Source: Pseudomonas sp. EpS/L25 (GTDB taxonomy: Bacteria; Pseudomonadota; Gammaproteobacteria; Pseudomonadales; Pseudomonadaceae). Taken from it: a DNA stretch of 64,000 bases. Below the pieces are notes generated by a model, which worked only from the letters and a program-made list of their open reading frames with translations, did not search any database and was not told the origin of the DNA. Shown piece by piece: positions 24,616-36,510 of this stretch. The position numbers and the translations under genes are program-made. Position 1 is the stretch's first letter. The number at the start of each line of letters is the position of its first letter. The stretch spans positions 648,027-712,026 of the forward strand of contig NZ_LNUP01000002.1 in NCBI RefSeq assembly GCF_001512295.1, read 5' to 3'.

Positions 24616-27600
24616 CCGATCTGCCCACGCCGGCCGCGCAACTGCGCGCCATCGCCGAGCGTCTCGCCGCGCTGCCCGAGGCGCGCCAACTCGACTTCCT
24701 GCGCCAGTTGCGGCAGAAGGGCGTGCGCCTGGAGCGGCTGCCCATCGTGCGCCAGGCGACGACCCGTGCGCCCTTGTCGGCCGCCCAGCGCCGGCTCTGG
24801 TTCCTCTGGCAGCTCGATCCCCAGAGCCCGGCCTACAACCTGCCCAGCGCCCTGCGCCTGCGCGGCTCCCTGGACAGGGTGGCCCTCGCCCGCACCTTCG
24901 CCGCCCTGGAGCGCCAGCACCCCAGCCTGAGGACCCTGTTCGAGACGGATGGCAACGCCGTCTGGCAACGCATCCGGCCGCCGGCCGAGGTCGCCCTCCA
25001 GGAGCTGTCGCTGGCGGCCCCGGAAGGCGCGGAGCGGGAGAGCGAAGCCCGCGAGCGCCTGCTGGCCGCCGCCCTGCAACCCTTCGACCTGGCCAAGGGG
25101 CCGCTGCTGCGGGTGACCCTGGTGCGCCTGGCCGCCGACGATCACCTGTTGCTGATCAATGTGCACCACATCATCGCCGATGGCTGGTCCCTGGACCTGC
25201 TGCAACGGGACTTCGCCACCCTCTACGCCGCCTACAGCGCCGGCGCGGAGCCTCGGCTCGCGACGCCCCCCATCGACTACAGCGATCATGCGCGCTGGCA
25301 GTCCCTGTGGTTGGCGGCAGGCGAGGGCGAGCGGCAACTGGCCTTCTGGCGTGAGCACCTGGGCGACGGCGACCGTCCCCTGGCCCTGCCCACCGATCGA
25401 CCGCGACCGCCGCAGCAGAGCTACCGCGGTGCCAGCCGCACGCTGACCCTGACCGCCGCCGAGGTGACGGCGCTGCGCGAACTGGCGCGCGGCGCCGATG
25501 CCAGCCTGTTCATGGTGCTGCTGGCCGGCTTCAAGGCGGTACTGGCGCGCTTCAGCGGCCAGGGCGACATCCGCGTCGGCATCCCGGTGGCCGGGCGCAC
25601 TCGCAGCGAAACCCGCGAGGTGGTAGGTCTCTTCGTCAATACCCAGGTGCTGCACAGCGACCTGACGCCCCGGCAATCCTTCGCCGACCTGCTGGGCGCG
25701 CTCCGGCGTAACGTGCTGGCTGCCCAGGATCACCAGGACCTGCCCTTCGAACAGGTGGTGGATGCGCTCCGTCCGGAGCGCAGCCTGGCGCACAATCCCT
25801 TGTTCCAGGTGGCCTACAACCACCTGGCGCGCCAGCTCCCGGCTACCACTCTGGGCGACCTGCGCCTGGAGCCGCTGCAACTGGACGGCGAGATCGCCAA
25901 GTTCGACCTGATGCTCACCACCGAAGAGCAGGGTACGGACGTGCGCCTGGTGCTGGCCTATGCCACCGACCTGTTCGAGGCCGCTACCGCCGAGCGCCTG
26001 CTGGAACATCTGCGGCGCCTGCTGGCCGCCGCCTGCCGCGCCCCACAGCGGGCGCTGGCCGACCTGGCGGAGCTGCCGGCGGCCGAATGGTCGGCCCTGC
26101 AAGGCTGGAACGCCACCGCCGCGCCGCTGCCCGACTGGCCCCTGACCCGTGCCTTCGAAGCCCAGGTCCGGCGCACGCCGACGGCCAGCGCCGTGGTCGC
26201 CGGCGACGTGGCGCTGGATTACGCCACCCTCAATCAGCGGGCCAACCGCCTGGCGCGTCTGCTGCGCGCCCGTGGCGTGGGTCCGGAGGTGGCGGTCGGG
26301 GTCGCTCTGGAGCGCACCCCCGAGTTGCTGGTGGCGCTGCTGGCGGTGCTCAAGGCCGGCGGCGCCTATGTGCCCCTGGATCCCGAGTTTCCCGCCGAGC
26401 GCCTGCGCCTGATGCTGGAGGACAGCCAGGCCGCGCTGCTGCTCACGCAGGCGTCGCTGCTGGCGGAACTGCCGGCCACGACGACGCCGACCTGGTGCCT
26501 GGATCGCGACGCCGCGGCGCTGGACCAGCAGGCCGACACCGACCTGGAGTGGACGCCCCGGGCCGAGGACCTTGCCTACGTCATCTACACCTCCGGCTCC
26601 ACCGGCACGCCCAAGGGCGTGGCGGTGCGCCACGGCGGACTGGCCAACTTCCTCGCCAGCATGGCGCGGTCTCCGGGCCTGGCGGCCAGCGATCGACTGC
26701 TGGGTCTCACCTCGCTGTCCTTCGACATCGCCGGCCTGGAGCTGTATCTGCCGTTGCTGGTGGGCGCGCGGGTGGTGCTGGTCTCGCGGCTCCAGGCGCG
26801 CGACCCGGAACTGCTGCTGGGCGAGATCCGGCGCCAGGGCGTCAGCGTGATCCAGGCGACCCCCTCGACCTGGCGCCTGCTGCTGGAGCACCCGGATTTT
26901 GCCTGCCTCGACGGCTGTCGCCTGCTCTGCGGCGGCGAAGCCCTGCCGGAGGAACTGGCGAACCGCCTGGCCAACCAGGGCACGGCGCTGTGGAATCTCT
27001 ATGGGCCGACCGAGACCACCATCTGGTCGGCGGCCTGTGCGGTGACTCCGGAGGGCCCGCCGAATCTCGGCCAGCCGCTGGCCAATACCAGCCTCTGGGT
27101 GCTGGACACGGCGCTCAATCCGGTCCCCCTGGGCGCCGCTGGCGAGCTCTATATCGGCGGCGCCGGCCTGGCTCGCGGCTACCAGGGGCGTCCCGGCCTG
27201 ACCGCCGAGCGCTTCGTCGCCGATCCCTTCGGCCCGCCCGGGGCACGCCTGTATCGCACCGGCGATCTGGCGCGCTGGCGGGCGGACGGTCGCCTCGACT
27301 ACCTCGGACGGCTGGACCAGCAGGTCAAGATCCGCGGTCTGCGCATCGAGCTGGGCGAGATCGAAGCCTGTCTCAACGCCTTGCCAGGGGTGCGCGAAGC
27401 CGCGGTGGTGGTGCGTCGCCAGGGCCAGGCGCAGCATCTGGTGGGTTACTGGGTGGATGCGGCGGCGGTCGACGATACCCGGCGCCAGGCGCTCAAGGCG
27501 GCCCTCGCCGAGCGCTTGCCGGACTACATGGTGCCGACGCAATGGGTGGCCCTGGCGCGCCTGCCACGCACGCCCAATGGCAAGCTCGATCGCAGGGCGC

Positions 27601-30600
27601 TGCCCGAACCGGAGTGGCAGGGGCGTACCCTGCGCCCGCCGCAGACACCGGCGGAAGTTGCCCTGGCCGCCATCTGGCAGGGGGTGCTGGGGTTGGAACA
27701 GGTCGGTCTGGACGACAACTTCTTCGAAAGCGGCGGCGACTCCATCGTCTCCATCCAGGTGGTCAGTCAGGCTCGCGAGGCCGGCTGGCGCCTGACCCCG
27801 CGCCAGGTGTTCCAGCACCAGACGCTGGCCGCCCTGGCCGCGGCGGCGCAGCCAGTGGCCCGGGTACCGGATCAGCCGCTGCCCAGCCAGGCCGAGGATC
27901 CTGCGGCGGTGGTGGCGGCCGGACTGGACCCGACGCTGTTCGAACGCGCCGAGCCCCTCGGTCCGCTGCAGCTCGGCCTGCTCTACCAGGCGCTACTGGC
28001 CGGCGACGGCACCTACGTCAACCAGTTGCGCCTGGACGTCGGCGGGCTGGACGTAGCGGCCTTCACCGCCGCCTGGCAGGCGGCCCTGGAGCGCCATGCC
28101 AGTCTGCGCACGGCCTTCTTCTGGGAAGGACGCGAGACGCCGCTGCAGGCCCAACGTCGCCAGGTGGAACTGCCGCTGACCCTGCTCGACTGGCGCGACC
28201 GTCCCACCTGCGCGGCGGATCTGGAGCAACTCGCCGCGGACGACCGCCAACGCGGCTTCGTCCTCGCCGAGGCGCCGCTGCTGCGGCTGACATTGGTACG
28301 TCGCGGCGACGACGAGCATCACCTCATCTATACCAACCACCACCTGCTGCTGGACGGCTGGAGCAACGCCCAGTTGCTCGCCGAGGTGCTCGAACAGTAC
28401 GCGGGTGGCCAGCCCGCCGCGCCCCAGGGGCTGGCGGCCTACCGCGCCTGGCGCGCCGGCTACGCGCCCGCCGCCGGGGAAGCCTTCTGGCGGGCGCAAC
28501 TGGCTGGCCTGCCGGCGCCCACCCGGCTGGCCGCCAGCGCGCCCACGGTGGCGGCCGAGGGCGTCGCCCAGCTACGCCTGGAACTGTCGGCCACGGCCAC
28601 CGCGGCCCTGGTGGCCTGTGCCCGGAGTCGCAAGGTCACCCTCAACACCCTGCTGCAGGCCGCCTGGACCCTGTTGCTGCAGCGCCATACCAGCCAGGCG
28701 ACGGTCGCCTGCGGCGTGGTGCTGTCGGGTCGGCCAGCCGAGGTGCCGGGTATCCAGCGCCAGCTCGGGCTGTTCATCAATACCCTGCCGCTGATCGTCA
28801 GCCCACCGGCCGCCCAGCCGCTCGGCGACTGGCTGCCGGCGCTGCAGGAGCTCAACCTGGCGCTGCGCGAACACGAGCAGGTGCCCTTGCAGGACATCCA
28901 GCGCTGGGCGGGGCAGGGCAGCGACGGTCTGTTCGACACCCTGCTGGTCTTCGAGAACTATCCGATCGCCGCGGCCCTGGCCCAGGCACCCGCCACCCTG
29001 AGGTTCTCCGGGGTGCGTACCGCCGAACTCAACCATTATCCGCTGACCCTGATGGTCGGCCAGGGCGAGACCCTGAGGCTGAGATTCGACTATCGCCTCA
29101 GCCATTTCAGCGCGCCCCAGGTCCAGGGTTTCGCCCGGCAACTGGACGGCCTGCTGCAACGCCTGCCCGAGCTGCTCGACCAGCCGCTGGGCGAGCTGTG
29201 CCTGTTGGACGCCAGCGAACGCCAGGCCCAGGTCGCGGCGCGCAACCAGACCGCCGTGGCCTATCCACGGACGCCGCTGCTGCCGGCGCTGCTGGCCGAG
29301 CAGGCGCGGCGCAGCCCCCAGGCCCTGGCCGTGGTCCAGGGCGCGCGGCGCCTGGACTACGCCGAATTCGACGCCGAGGCCAACCGCCTGGCGCACTGGC
29401 TGATCGCCCAGGGCGTGGGTCCCGACGTCCTGGTGGGGGTGGCCGCCGAGCGCTCGGTGGAACTGGTGCTAGCCCTGGTGGCGGTGCTCAAGGCCGGCGG
29501 TGCCTATGTGCCGCTGGACCCGGATCATCCCGCCGAACGCCTGGCCTATCAGCTCGAAGACAGCCAGGTGCGGCTGCTGCTGACCCAGAGTCACCTGCAG
29601 GCCCGGCTGCCAACCACTAGCGTGCCGCAACTGCTGCTGGACGACCGCTCGGCCTGGCAGGACCAGCCGGCGCAGGCGCCCACCCCGGCGCTGCACGGCG
29701 AACACCTGGCCTATGTGCTCTACACCTCCGGCTCCACCGGCCGGCCCAAGGGCGCCGGCAACACCCAGGCGGCGCTGCTCAACCGCCTGCAGTGGATGCA
29801 GGAGGCGTTTCAACTGCGCGAAGGCCGGCGGGTGCTGCAGAAGACCCCGTTCAGCTTCGACGTCTCGGTGTGGGAATTCTTCTGGCCGCTACTGACCGGC
29901 GCCACCCTGGTGGTGGCCGAGCCGGGCGCCCACCGCGATCCACGGGCGCTGCGCGAGGTGATCGTGGCCGAAGGGGTGCAGGTGCTGCACTTCGTGCCGT
30001 CCATGCTGCAGGCCTTCCTGGCCGCTGGCGAACTGGCGCGCTGCCCGAGCCTGGACCAGGTGATCTGCAGTGGCGAGGCCCTGCCGCGCGAACTGCAGCA
30101 GGCCTTCCACCAGGCCCACGGGGCCGCGTTGCACAACCTCTATGGTCCCACCGAGGCGGCCATCGACGTCAGCCACTGGCCGTGCGATCCCGCAGACGAA
30201 GGCCTGGCGGTGCCCATCGGCCGGCCCATCGCCAACCTGCGCCTGCTGGTGCTGGATCCTTGGCTGGCGCCGGTGCCGGACGGGGTGACCGGCGAGCTGT
30301 ACATCGGCGGCGCGGGCCTGGCGCGCGGCTACCACGGCCGGCCCGGCCTGACCGCCGAACGCTTCGTCGCCGATCCCTTCACGCCTGGAGCACGGCTGTA
30401 CCGCACCGGTGACCTGGCGCGCTGGCGGGCGGACGGTGCCCTGGACTACCTGGGGCGGATCGATCACCAGGTGAAGATCCGCGGCCAGCGCCTGGAGCTG
30501 GGCGAGATCGAGGCACGGCTGCGCGCCCATCCGGCGGTGGACGAAGCGGTGGTGGTGGCGCGGTCAGGCGAGGGTGGCCTGCACCTGGTGGGCTACGTCA

Positions 30601-33600
30601 CCGGCGCTGTCGCGGTCGAAGAGCTGCGCGACTGGCTGCGCGCGGCGCTGCCGGACGTCATGGTGCCGGCGCAGCTGCTGGTGCTGGAGGCCATGCCGCT
30701 GTCGGCCAACGGCAAGCTGGATCGCAAGGCCCTGCCGGAGCCGGACCTCAGCCAGAACCTCAGGCCCTACCGAGCTCCGGCCAGCGCCGCCGAGCGTACC
30801 CTGGCGCCTATCTGGCAGCGGTTGCTGGGGGTGGACAGGGTCGGGCTGGACGACAACTTCTTCGAACTGGGCGGCGATTCCATCCTGTCCCTGCAACTGG
30901 TCAACCAGGCCCGCCAGGCGGGGCTGGAGATCGCGCCGCGGCAGGTCTTCGAACTGCCGACATTGGCCGCCCTGGCCGCGGCAGCCACCTTGCCGCAAGA
31001 GACCCCAGCGGCCGCGTCGGCCCAGCGCTTCGCCTTGCTGACGGAGCCGCTGCCGGCGGACCTGGACGCCGCCGCGCTGGACGATGCCTATCCGCTTTCG
31101 CCCATGCAACGCGGTATGCTGTTCCACGTCCTCGACGAACCGACAGCGGGACTCTACGTCAATCAGCTCAGCGTTTGCGTCGAGGGCCTCGACAACGCCC
31201 GCTTCGCCGCCGCCTGGCAGGCCGCGGTGGCGCGCCACGCGATCCTGCGCACGGCCTTCGTCTGGGAAGGTCTGCGCGATCCGATCCAGGTGGTCCGCCG
31301 CCAGGCGCGGCTGGCGCTACGGGAGATCGACGGTCGCCAGCACGCCCCGGACCTGGCCGCCCTCGCCGCCGAAGACCGCGGCCGGCCGTTCGACCTCGGT
31401 CGGCCGCCCCTGCAGCGCCTGACCCTGGTCCGCCTGGATGACCAGCGCCAACAACTGATCTGGACCAGCCACCACCTGCTGCTGGATGGCTGGAGCGCCG
31501 CGCGCCTGATCAGCGAGGTGCTCCAGGCCTATGCCGGCGAGGCGCTGCCGGAGGTACCCGGTCGCTATGCCGACTACCTGTCCTGGCTGGCGCGTCAGGA
31601 CGCCGCCGCGGCACAGGCCTTCTGGCAGCAACGCCTGGCCGGCGCCACGCCGACCCTGCTGGCCGAAAGCCTGCCGCGCCCGCCCGGAGGCGCCGGCCAC
31701 GGCCTGACCTTCACCCGGCTGGATGCCGAGGCGACCCAGGCCTTGCAACGTTTCGCCCGGACCGAGCGCATCACCCTCAACACCCTGATCCAGGGTGCCT
31801 GGCTGCTGCTGTTACGGCGCTACACCGGTCGCTCCCAGGTGATCTTCGGTAGCACCGTGGCTGGTCGCCCGGCCGAGCTGCCCGGCATGGAGGAGGTGCT
31901 CGGGCTGTTCATCAACACCCTGCCAGTGGCCCAGACGGTAGCTGAAGGCCGCCGCGTGGGCGACTGGCTACGCGAGCTGCAGCAGGAGAACGCCCGGCTG
32001 CGCGACTTCGAGCACAGCCCGCTGTACGACATCCAGCGCTGGGCCGGGCAGGGGGGACAACCTCTGTTCGACAGCATCATTGTATTCGAGAACTATCCGG
32101 TGGACGTGGCCCTGCGCCAGCGCACCGGGGCCGGGCTGAGCTTCGGCCCGCTGCAGGTCAAGGACGAGACCAGCGTGCCCATGGACCTGGCCGTGCGCCT
32201 GGGCGAGACCCTGGAGATCGAATACCAGTACCTGCGCAGCCATTTCGCCGCCGCGGCGGTGGAGCGCATCCGTGCCAACCTGGAACACCTGCTGTTCGCC
32301 CTGGCCGCAGGGGCCGATCGGCCGCTGGGCACGGTCGATGGCCTGAGCGTCGTCGAGGAGACCGCCCTGGCGCGGCTGCAAGGAGAGCCCTGGCAGGACC
32401 CGGCGACCTCCCTCGCGCCCCAGGCGATCCTCGCCCAGGCGCGCCGCCGGCCGGATGCAACCGTGCTGGGCGATCCTGAGCGACGCCTGAGCTGGGGCGA
32501 GCTGGAGGAACGCAGCGGCCGGCTGGCCAGCTGGCTGCAAGGACAGGGTGTCGGCGCGGAAACCCGGGTGGCGGTAGCGTTACGCCGGGGCGTCGACTGG
32601 CCGGTGGCGCTGCTGGCCATCTGGCGCGCCGGCGGCGCCTATGTACCGCTGGACGCCAGCTACCCAGCCGAGCGCCTGAGCTACCAGCTGGCGGACGCCG
32701 GTGCCGCGTTGTTGCTCACCGAGAGCGCCCTGGTCGAGCGCCTGCCGGAGGTAGCCGGCACGCTGCGCGTCTGTCTCGACCAGTTGGACCTGACGACCTG
32801 CTCGCCGTACCCGGCGGAGCCGCCGCTGGGCCCCGAGCACCTGGCCTACGTCATCTATACCTCCGGTTCCACCGGCCGGCCCAAGGGCGTGGCCGTGGCC
32901 CATGGCGCCCTGGCCATGCATGGCCGCGCCATCGGCCAGCGCTACAGCCTCGACGAGCATACCCATGAGCTGCTGTTCATGTCCTTCGCCTTCGATGGCG
33001 CCCACGAGCGCTGGATCGCCCCCCTGATGCACGGCGGTCGACTGTTCATTCGCGGCGAGGAGCTGTGGACGCCCGGGCATACCCTCGAGGTGCTGGCCCG
33101 GGAAGAGATCGACGTGGCTGCCTTCCCACCGGTCTATCTGCAGCAACTGGTGGCTCAGGTGGCCCGCACCGGCAACCCGCCATCCATGCGCATCTATTGC
33201 TTCGGTGGCGAAGCGGTACCCGAGGCCAGCTTCCGCGAGGCGCAGCGCCTGCTCGGCGCCGCGCACCTGATCAATGGTTACGGTCCCACCGAAACCGTGG
33301 TCACGCCGCTGTTGTGGAAGGCCGGCCCGGACGATGCCTGCGGCGCCGCCTATGCCCCCATTGGCCAGGCGGTGGGCGAGCGCCGGCTGTATATCCTCGA
33401 CGAGCGCCTGGAACCGGTGCCCCTGGGGGTGGCTGGCGAACTCTACATCGGCGGCCGCGGCCTGGCGCGTGGCTACCTGGGCCGTCCGGCGGCCACCGCC
33501 GAGCGCTTCGTCGCCGATCCCTTCACGCCGGGCGGACGGCTCTATCGCACCGGCGACCTGGTGCGTGGCCGAGCGGATGGCCTGATCGACTACGTCGGCC

Positions 33601-35534
33601 GGCTGGACCACCAGGTGAAGATCCGTGGCTTCCGCGTCGAGCTGGGCGAGATCGAAGCTTGCCTGCTGGAGCACCCGCAGGTGCGCGAGGCGGTGGTGGA
33701 TGCCCGCACCGCTCTTTCCGGTCGGCAACTGGTGGGCTATGTGGTGGGCGCGGTGGACCCCAGCGCGCTCAAGGGCTGGTTGCGCGAGCGCCTGCCCGAG
33801 CATCTGGTGCCGGCGCAGCTGGTGGTGCTCGAACGGCTGCCGCTGACTCCTGGCGGCAAGGTCGACCGGCGTGCGCTGCCGGAGCCCGAACGGGCGCAGG
33901 ACACCTACCAGGCCCCGCGCAACGACCTCGAGCGGCAACTGGCGGCGCTCTGGCAGGAGGTACTGCAGGTGGAGCGCGTGGGCATCACCGACAACTTCTT
34001 CGAGCTGGGCGGTGATTCCATTCTCAGCCTGCAACTGGTCTCGCGCATCCGCGAGACCCTCGGCGAGCGGCTGCCACTGCGCCTGCGCGATCTGCTGCAG
34101 CAGCAGACCATCGCGGGCCTGCTGGCGCGGCGGTCCGAGCAGACCGCGGTGGCACATGCCGACCTGAGCCCTGAAGGCGGCGACTTCGGCCTGTTGCCGA
34201 TCCAGCAGTGGCTGTTCGAGCACAATCGCGCCGAGCCGGACCACTACAACCAGGCGGTCCTGCTGGCCTGCCGCGAGCCGCTGCGCGCGGAGTGCCTGGA
34301 GCAGGCCCTGCGCCTGCTCCTCGAGCGCCATGCTAGCCTGCGCCTGGCGTTCCGCGAGCGTGCCGCGGGCCAATGGGTGCAGCGCGAGCGCAGCATGGCG
34401 GAGCTGGCCCCGGCCATCGTCGAAGACCCCCTGGTCTGGCAACGCCAGGCGGTCGACGAAGACAGTGCCCTGGCCATCGCCAATCAAGCGCAGCGCAGCC
34501 TCGACCTGGCCAAGGGGCGCCTGCTGCGGGCGGTATTGATCGATGGGGTTGGCAGCGAGCAGCGCCTGTTGTTGATCATCCATCACCTGGGGGTGGACGG
34601 GGTGTCCTGGCGCATCCTGCTGGACGAGCTGCAGCGCCTCTACCTGGGCCTGGTCCAGGGCGAGACACCGCGCTTGCCGGCGCCCACCAGCAGCTACCGG
34701 GACTGGGTACAGGCGCTTGGCGACCAGGCGCGCGGGGTCGAGCTGGCGGCGGAATTGCCCTACTGGCTCGGCCAACTGGCCGACGCGCCGACCGAACTGC
34801 CGCGCGACAATCCCCGTGGTCGCGCCCGGGTGGCCGAAGCGGAGAACGTCAGCCTGGAGCTGTCCACCGAAGAGACCCAGGCGCTGCTCAAGCGCGCGCC
34901 CCAGGCCCATGGCACCCAGATCAACGACCTGCTGCTCGCGGCCTTGAGTCGCGTGCTGTGCCGCTGGCTGGACAGCGAGTCGGTGCTGATCGCCCTGGAG
35001 GGCCATGGCCGCGAAGACCTCTTCGGCGACCTGGACCTGTCGCGCACCCTGGGCTGGTTCACCTCGTTGTTCCCGGTGCGCCTGACCCCTGGCCCCGGCG
35101 GCCTGGCGACCGCCATCCCGGCGATCCGCGACCAGCTCGCCGCCATCCCCAACCGTGGTCTGGGCTTCGGCGTGCTGCGCTACCTGGGGCCGCCCGAGGT
35201 ACAGGCGCAACTGCGCGACCAGCCCCAGGCCCGTATCACCTTCAACTACCTCGGCCAGTTCGACCAGAGCTTCGCCAGCGACGCCCCGTTCCGGCCCCTG
35301 GCCGAGCGTGCCGGCGACGTCTACAGCCCCCAGGCGCCGCTCGGCAACTGGCTGGAGATCGTCGGCCAGGTGTATGGCGGGCGCCTGCGTCTGCGCTGCC
35401 TGTACAGCCGCCGCATGTTCCGCCGCAGCACCGTGGAGCGCCTGATGCAGGCCTATCACGAGGAATTGCTGGCGGTGCTGGAGCATTGCCAGGTACCGGC
35501 GGTGGCTCGGATCACCAAGGAGCTACCGGCTTGA
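24612..35534 (+). CDS. NRPS3: C-A(Gly)-T / C-A(Ser)-T / C-A(OH-Orn)-T-E
   Basis: Final synthetase of 3640 residues. Module 1: C (about 35-470, HHIIADG), A (507-996; code D-I-L-Q-L-G-L-I-W-K, glycine), T at S1044. Module 2: C (1110-1525), A (1543-2043; D-V-W-H-I-S-L-I-D-K, serine), T at S2090. Module 3: C (2157-2575), A (2603-3090; D-G-E-A-C-G-G-V-T-K, hydroxyornithine type), T at S3136, then an E domain (3190-3630; HHLGVDGVSW, FNYLGQFD) at the very C-terminus. There is no terminal thioesterase or reductase domain, which is unusual for a last synthetase. All three T domains carry GGDS, the form usually found before E domains, yet only the last is followed by one. It starts in an ATGA overlap with NRPS2; a separate esterase gene follows 31 bases downstream. 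Confidence 0.93.
29178..30742 (+). repeat. Serine A-domain duplicate, copy 2 (in NRPS3)
   Basis: Partner of 22729-24293. Both copies give the same ten-residue specificity code and near-identical protein over about 520 residues. Such identity within one cluster points to gene conversion or recent module duplication. Confidence 0.9.
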
Positions 35535-35565
35535 AGTCCGCTATTCGTTTTGGGAGTTATCCGCG

Positions 35566-36510
35566 ATGAACATCCATCCCGACCTGGAAGCCTTTCTCGA
35601 TCTGGTCGACCAGGGCCGTGCGGCGGGGCGACCGCCCCTGCATGCCCTGGCTATAGCGGCGGCCCGGGCGAGCTTCGCCGAGGCCTCCCGCGAGCTCGAT
35701 CCGACCGCCCCCGCCCTGGCCCACGAGCCCCTGAACCTGCCTACCCGGGATGGCGCGCAGCTGGCCGCGCGCCTCTATCTGCCGCGGGCTACGCGCCCGG
35801 CACCGGCTATCCTGTATTTCCACGGTGGCGGCTACTGCGTGGGCGACCTGGAGACCCATGACGCCCTCTGTCGGCGCCTGGCCGTGGCGACCGACAGCGC
35901 CGTGCTGGCGGTCGCCTATCGCCGTGCCCCCGAGCATCCCTTCCCAGGCCCGGTGGAAGACGCCCTGGATGCCTGGGCGTGGTTGGTCGCCCAGGCCCCC
36001 GATCTCGGCCTGGATCCGCAGCGCCTGGTGGTGGCCGGTGACAGCGCCGGGGCCACCCTGGCAACCGTGGTCGCCGCCACGGCCGCCCGCCAGGGACAGC
36101 CAGCGCCACGTGCGCAGGTACTCTGCTATCCCACCACCGATGCCCTTGGCGACTACGAGTCGCGCGAGGTCTTCGCCGATGGCTATCTACTGGAAAGCGC
36201 TACCCTGGATTGGTTCTACGACCTGTACCTGCCAGACCATGGACGCCGCGCCGATCCGCGTTGCTCGCCGCTACGCGGCCCGATTCCGGCCGGCCTGGCA
36301 CCGGCGCTGGTGCTCCTGGCGCAGTTCGATCCGCTGCTGGACGAGGGCCGCGCCTATGTCGACCACCTGCTGGCGGCCGGGACCATCGTCGACTGGGCGA
36401 TCTGCCCCGGGCTCACCCACGACTTTCTGCGCCTCGGCAGCCTGGTTCCAGACGTGGCCGCGCACTATGGACGGATCGGCGCCTTCCTGGCGGAGCGCGC
36501 GGGCTTCTGA
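35566..36510 (+). CDS. Alpha/beta hydrolase, HSL (family IV) esterase-like
   Basis: Cytosolic-type hydrolase of 314 residues with the hormone-sensitive-lipase hallmarks: oxyanion motif HGGG in YFHGGGYCVGD (about residues 86-96), nucleophile in GDSAGATLA, and C-terminal FDPLLDEG (acid) and LTHDFLR (histidine). There is no signal peptide. It starts 31 bases after NRPS3 with GGGAG as a ribosome site, so it belongs to the NRPS operon. Family members hydrolyse small esters. In this place it could release the peptide from the TE-less NRPS3, trim the acyl chain or hydrolyse imported ferri-siderophore; the sequence does not decide between these. Its 3' end overlaps the convergent permease gene by 46 bases. 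Confidence 0.85.
   Translation: MNIHPDLEAFLDLVDQGRAAGRPPLHALAIAAARASFAEASRELDPTAPALAHEPLNLPTRDGAQLAARLYLPRATRPAPAILYFHGGGYCVGDLETHDALCRRLAVATDSAVLAVAYRRAPEHPFPGPVEDALDAWAWLVAQAPDLGLDPQRLVVAGDSAGATLATVVAATAARQGQPAPRAQVLCYPTTDALGDYESREVFADGYLLESATLDWFYDLYLPDHGRRADPRCSPLRGPIPAGLAPALVLLAQFDPLLDEGRAYVDHLLAAGTIVDWAICPGLTHDFLRLGSLVPDVAAHYGRIGAFLAERAGF

Noticed and set aside
26087-29620. 1177-codon frame on the + strand inside NRPS3
   Set aside because: It is the +2 shadow of NRPS3, Gly/Arg/Pro-rich, without motifs.
32580-35486. 968-codon antisense frame opposite NRPS3
   Set aside because: A shadow frame without motifs, lying fully within the coding sequence of the last module.
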